Of a stretch of DNA of 64,000 bases, positions 59,376 through 64,000 are shown piece after piece; the stretch's first letter is position 1; every line of letters starts with the position of its first letter. Location: NCBI RefSeq assembly GCF_958298935.1, contig NC_084929.1, positions 8,432,001-8,496,000 of the forward strand, written 5' to 3'. A program made the position numbers and the translations under genes. Under the pieces are notes generated by a model, which was given only the letters and a program-made list of their open reading frames with translations, was not told the origin of the DNA and did no database searches. This DNA is from Phragmites australis (lineage: Eukaryota > Streptophyta > Magnoliopsida > Poales > Poaceae).

Positions 59376-62155
59376 ACTTCTCTGATTGTTCAGTTGAAAT
59401 GTATATCGGCTTGAATTTTGTGGTTTTTAAGGAATACAGTTAACCACTATGACCATATTCAATGAATGAAAAAAAATAAAATGTCAATCATATGGACATT
59501 TGAAGGAAATTGAGTTGCTACCTTTGAATCCTGAGAGGCCAACGGAGTAACAAAGAAAAAGTTCTATGAACATGACTTGAGTTTGGACTGGTATCCTTAC
59601 AAGACTGTTCATCTACAGTACAGTTACATCACAGCAGGGACATGTAATGGGAAAATGTGAACATGTAGAAGAACTTGGCATGCATGTAATGATTGTTAGC
59701 ACTAATCTTGAATAATGTTTGTTTGTGTTAGTTGCATGCAGAGTTTTTCATGGTTAGTTGCATGCATTGTTTGGGCGTGTGCATTAAAATAAGTGGAGGA
59801 CGGCAAATCAGTTAGTTGCATGCATGGTTAGTTGGGCACATTCTGAGGAGTGGCCTGCATATTGCGCCATGAGACCCTGGCAGTAGATGCTCTCTGGTGC
59901 ATGTAAGCAGGGCTATAAACGCCATGTGTACTTTGTTTGAGTTGAGTCTTAATATAGAAAAATAAAGGCGTGCGCGGCCACAAGTGCTCTCATGTGTGTG
60001 TCAATAGTAAGTTTGTTTCTTAATTAGCCCAAGGTGTGCTCGTGTTTAAAGTAGCGTGAGTAGGGATTAAAATTTCATAGAAATTAGCAAATTTCGGTTT
60101 TTGATGGAGGATGAAATATCAAATTCCAAAATTTTCATTCACTGACATGTCGGGGCTACAGAGCATACAACGAAAAATAACTAAAATTTCGGTGAAATTT
60201 CATGAATTTCGGTCTTTTCGCGTATGAACCCTGGATCAGCTCTCGTAGTGGGAGGCTGTCCCATACTACTTTTCCTTTGAATGTTCATTCTTGAAAAAAA
60301 TTATAAAACAAAATTAAAATCCCAGAGCGTTAGTGTGATCCTTGGTTGGCTCCAACAATGATAATTGAAAAGGAGTACTGTATTATCTCTGAAGATTTTT
60401 AGTAGTACCTTACACTGAGCTATCTGAAGAATTACAAAAAGAGCAATTATATATGAAAGATTGCTTGGAAGATGCTATGTATTTCTCTGACTAGCACACC
60501 ATATTTTCCTGGCGTCACTATCAAATATAAAGAAAGATGATGAATGGCTGTGTCCATTCAGATTCTAATGACATTCTAGAAGTTACATACATGAGACGTT
60601 GAAAAATATTAAATTATTGGCCCTATGTCATCAAGTGTTCTCATTTCAGTTCATTGAACTTTCAGTAGAAGGTTTTATTTTTCAGAAACTCATGCACAAG
60701 ATGAGGATTTTTATTTATTTTTAAAGCAACGCACACGCTGACAATTGAACACTATAAGTATGAATGATCTAATTATATCCTAATTAAATGTAAAACCATT
60801 GAAAATTCAGACATGGAACCAGTTTGCTTCATTTTCTCAAATATACTAGATACAACCACATCTAATTTTCGTCATGGCATACGATATTACTTTTGATGAA
60901 ACCTCAAGTCAGCCACTAATTAGAAAACAATGCCTCAGATACGTTAATATTAGAAGAACGTACAAATCAAAATTAAAGCAGATGGTTCAAAGAAACTTTT
61001 CCTAGCAGCTTCGTTTATTGGATCAGTCTCTACTCGGATGAACATGGCGGCAGTACGAATCCGCAACGACTTGTGTCGCAAACATGACTGATGACCTGAA
61101 AAATCTCTCAAGTTCCTGTTCAGCTGATTAATAAGGGTTGATTTAGCGCCAGGTCTTATCATTAATTCATGTGGAGGGATAGTGTCTTGTTGGAAGGTAT
61201 ATATGAATAGGAAGCCCTGCATCATCTATGCTGTTATTTCGAATGGAGATGCTGTTCCGGTTCTACAGCCCTCCAGGAAGGACACGTCGATAACATGGAA
61301 CATTAAGCTAAATTACAATTTAATTTATAGAATTAACGAGGAAGAGATTTGACCTAAATATAGACAATGTTAGTTCTTCAACTGCACCATGTTTTCAAAA
61401 GTAGAGATCTGCACCATGCATGTGGACCTGTGGACAACGAAGACTAGATGAAAGCCTGGCCACGGCAGAATTAGATGAACTGGTAAAAATAAGCTGCTAG
61501 CTAGGTTTCCTTCTTTTTTTTCTCCAGGAGTATTAAAACAGATTCAGTACCTCATTTGCAAGATGGAGCTTGTGTGTGTAGTGTTAATATGTTGCTCCTT
61601 TTACCCGAAAATTAACATCATGACCAATAGGACACCTTATTTTCAAGACGAAGCATGTACATGATAAATTACGGTTTGGTTCAGAAGAAAGAGATAAGTT
61701 CACGAAATATTAAAGCAAAGTAGTTACTGATAAGCTAAACCAAAGTTGAGCGCCTCTTCTAGCCCACGTGTCTGGACAACTAGCATTGACTCTGATTAAG
61801 TCTTAGAAGAAATATTAAGTTTAAATGGCATCCATGGATCGTCCCCATTTTGGGAGGCACTTATGGAGCGAAATGAATTTTTACCAAAGCTAGAGAACAT
61901 CAGAAGAAAACAAACTTATCATTATTGCTTCATCTGATCCAAGAAAATTATTTTTTCTTTAACAAAATAAAAAGAAGAGAGAGGGAGATCTAAACAAGAA
62001 AAGTATATTTTGATTGAACAGGGACGCGGTGCGATGTGTGCTTTGCCAACTGCCGTAGTCTCAATAGGAAACTCTTTCTTTAAAAAAAATAAAAATTAAG
62101 ATATAAATAGACCAGCCGAATCCGAAAGGCACTGCTCTTTCAACTGCCAACTAAA
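59376..62155. other. Downstream non-coding stretch
   Basis: No gene seen. It contains several TGCATGCA (RY-type) blocks around 59680-59835, an AATTTCGGT/AAATTTCAT-rich segment at 60070-60220, and one copy of a local duplication at 60540-60675. The only ORF above 90 codons (60950-61225, minus) has no recognisable motif. Confidence 0.4.
60540..60675. repeat. Local duplication, copy 1 (copy 2 at 63040-63180)
   Basis: Shared blocks: CATTCAGAT, AATGACATTCTAGA, GTTACATAC, ATGAGACGTTGAAAAA, CTATGTCATCA and TTCATTTCAGTT, in the same order and orientation, with scattered differences. Confidence 0.75.
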
Positions 62156-62159
62156 AAGG

Positions 62160-62780
62160 TATACATCTTGTCGAGTTCTATAATATTCATATAAAATTTA
62201 TCTCTATCCGACCACTGCTATAACTTTATTATAATTATTTATGGATTTAAATGACCTCAAATTTAAAAAAAATCAACTTTAAAATTATAGATCTCGTCAA
62301 GAGCTATAATTTTCATATAAAACATTTCCTCATCCGATTTCATCTGAAAAGTTATAATTTTTTTAAGATAAATTATGACAGTAGCAATTATCAGTAGCAG
62401 TTCGTGGCTAGAATCGACACTGATACTTACTATCAGTGGTAGTTTATAACTAAAACCAGCACTGATACTAATTATCAGTGGCGGTTTGTGGCTAAAACCG
62501 ACACTGTTATATTAGTGCTGGTTCGTGACTAGAACCGGTATTGATACAGTCACTACCAGTGCCGATTCTGGCTAATAATCGAACTGGTTTTTTAACTCCT
62601 CGATTGTTGTTTGCGCGCTAAAGTTTAAGAACCGGCACTGATATGTCTTTAGTAGCGATTATTGTAGAATCAGTATTGATGGAGCGCTACATATACAGTG
62701 TTTTGTATTAATATTTACTACGAATCGATGGTGTTATTTTACCGGTGTCAATTCAAAACCGACGCTAATAAGCTAACATT
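62160..62780. repeat. Left arm of a diverged inverted repeat with CACTA-like subterminal motifs
   Basis: 62160-62380 is an AT-rich block and 62390-62760 an array of CAGTGCCGGTT/AACCGGCACTGATA variants. The reverse complement of both, in reversed order, is at 63235-63730. No CACTA terminal sequence was identified. Confidence 0.65.
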
Positions 62781-63234
62781 TATAACTTAATGTCAAATCT
62801 ACGACAAACGCTACTGTGCCAAACGAATGGTCACGCCCGGTCTGCAGACCTAGCTAGTTTCAACGAAGAAAGATGGATTTATGATCACGTGAGATCAATT
62901 GGATCACTCCAAGTCGCAGCTAGCCCTGCTGTGTGGACGTGATAAATTGTCGCGCCATAATATCTCAGGCAATACAAGTTTAAATTACAATTGCGTACGT
63001 GCCCAAAAATAGTTGACTAGCTTACATATCGACACAAAATTATGGACGGCTGTGTTCATTCAGATCCCAATGACATTCTAGATGTTACATACGTACATGA
63101 GACGTTGAAAAAAATTTAAGTTATTGGGGCTATGTCATCAGGTGAACTATTTCATTTCAGTTTATTGAACTTTCAATACAAGTACTACAATAGAATAGGT
63201 TATCCGTATCGCTCCCATTATTATAGAACATCAT
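62781..63234. other. Centre of the inverted repeat, with duplication copy 2
   Basis: Non-coding; 63040-63180 repeats 60540-60675. No gene seen. Confidence 0.5.
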
Positions 63235-63730
63235 ATATGTAGCGTCTTATCAGTGTTGATTACTGTCGAATCGGCACTGAAGATGTATCAGTATCGGTTC
63301 TTAAACTCTCACACGTGAAAAAAAACTGAGGAGATAAGAACCGGTACTGATAGTGGCAGTATCAATGCCGGTTCTAGACACGAACCGGCACTGATAATTG
63401 TTACTGTCACAACTCATCTTAAAAAATTCATAACTTTTCACATTAAGTTGGATGGGGAAAATTTTATATGAAAATTATAGCTCTCGATGAGATCTAGAAC
63501 TTTGTAGTTGAAAACTTTTTAATTTCAGGTCATTTAAATGTCTAAATAATTATAATAAAGTTGCAGAAGTTATCGATGACAGCTCACATTAAAATATTTA
63601 TAACGTTTTCACACGAAGTTGGATGGGGAAAAACTTTATATGAAAATTGTATCTCTCTATGAGATCTATAACTTTATAGTTGATCACTTTTTTATTTGAG
63701 ATCATTTAGATATTCAAATAGCTATTCAAA
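63235..63730. repeat. Right arm of the inverted repeat
   Basis: 63240-63405 carries CAGTGCCGGTT-type motifs. 63410-63730 holds an AT-rich block repeated twice in tandem (AAGTTGGATGGGGAAAA at about 63452 and 63617, period about 165 bp). Confidence 0.65.
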
Positions 63731-63784
63731 TGTTCGGTCAGAAGATATCAAAAGGATTTACTTTGCTTCTATACTCACGAACAG

Positions 63785-63860
63785 ACGATAGCTGAGATAG
63801 TTAGAGGGGTCATATGTACACACAGGCTGTGAGGTCTTGAGTTCGAATCTTTGTTGCCGT
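63785..63860 (+). repeat. tRNA-like, possibly SINE-derived segment
   Basis: TAGCTGAGATAGTTAGAGG resembles a polymerase III A box, and GAGTTCGAATC about 32 bp further on resembles a B box, the arrangement of tRNA-derived SINEs. No clean cloverleaf, so not a functional tRNA gene. Ends not defined. Confidence 0.4.
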
Positions 63861-64000
63861 ATGCGAGCGAATATCACGTGACTTTGCGAATATTGGGTGT
63901 GGTCAAGTGGGCAGCCTCTGGTCGCGAAAAAAAATTTTGAAACTTTTTTCGGCCCGAAAAACGTTAAATCAAGACCGACTATCAGTGCCGGTTGGAGCCA

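Noticed and set aside
60950..61225. 91-residue minus-strand frame downstream of the bHLH gene
   Set aside because: No motif, no supporting promoter or splice context. Probably chance.
63785..63860. Functional tRNA gene
   Set aside because: Box-like motifs are present, but no consistent acceptor stem or cloverleaf could be drawn.
1..64000. A new defence, biosynthetic or signalling system
   Set aside because: All recognised coding regions but one belong to known transposable-element families. The remaining gene is a bHLH factor. No cluster of unknown conserved genes was seen.

Overview
The window is nuclear DNA of a flowering plant, almost certainly a grass (Poaceae). The evidence is the repeat content: En/Spm-type CACTA elements, a plant TTF-type hAT element, MULE, Ty1/copia and Ty3/gypsy retrotransposons, and a Tourist-like MITE. 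There is one ordinary intron-containing plant gene, a bHLH transcription factor. I saw no prokaryotic, organellar or viral gene cassette. The species cannot be fixed from sequence alone. Everything rests on reading the sequence; no database search was run.

Layout. 1-8.3 kb: decayed Ty1/copia sequence. A minus-strand element (3' LTR at the window edge, gag at 3.3-5.1 kb) is interrupted by a plus-strand element (LTR 5081-6716, primer site, gag to 8.3 kb). 8.3-9.3 kb: no gene seen. 9283-27223: one complete CACTA transposon with inverted ends and an AAC target duplication on both sides. It carries a decayed tnp2-type transposase and a second gene (Transposase_24-like plus Ulp1-like protease). Nested in it are a well-preserved hAT element (15925-19720, perfect 8-bp duplication) and a gypsy-type solo LTR (22223-24688). 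28-29.1 kb: the tail of a copia pol gene ending in a 72-bp LTR remnant.

31.9-52.4 kb: a second nest. A decayed MULE transposase is followed by an old minus-strand gypsy element (34711-49771). The old element is interrupted by a solo LTR (38289-47455, duplication CCCTC), which is itself interrupted by a young 7.7-kb minus-strand gypsy element (39696-47398, duplication GCAAC). That element has features of the CRM (centromeric) chromovirus clade. To the right lies a second copy of the same MULE-plus-LTR junction (49772-52354), split by a 557-bp copia-type solo LTR. 52.4-55 kb: a minisatellite, a CACTA right end, a copia LTR/gag fragment and a complete non-autonomous CACTA element (53666-55001).

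57059-59375: the only gene that looks functional, a five-exon bHLH gene with TATA box, G-box and a short upstream ORF; a MITE lies about 0.7 kb upstream. 59.4-64 kb: non-coding, with a local duplication, facing CACTA-like subterminal arrays forming an inverted repeat, and a tRNA-like (SINE-type) segment.

The insertion order is readable from the target duplications: the host elements are old and decayed, while the inner insertions (hAT, CRM-like gypsy) are better preserved. I found no convincing previously undescribed gene system. The unusual points are structural and are listed as findings.
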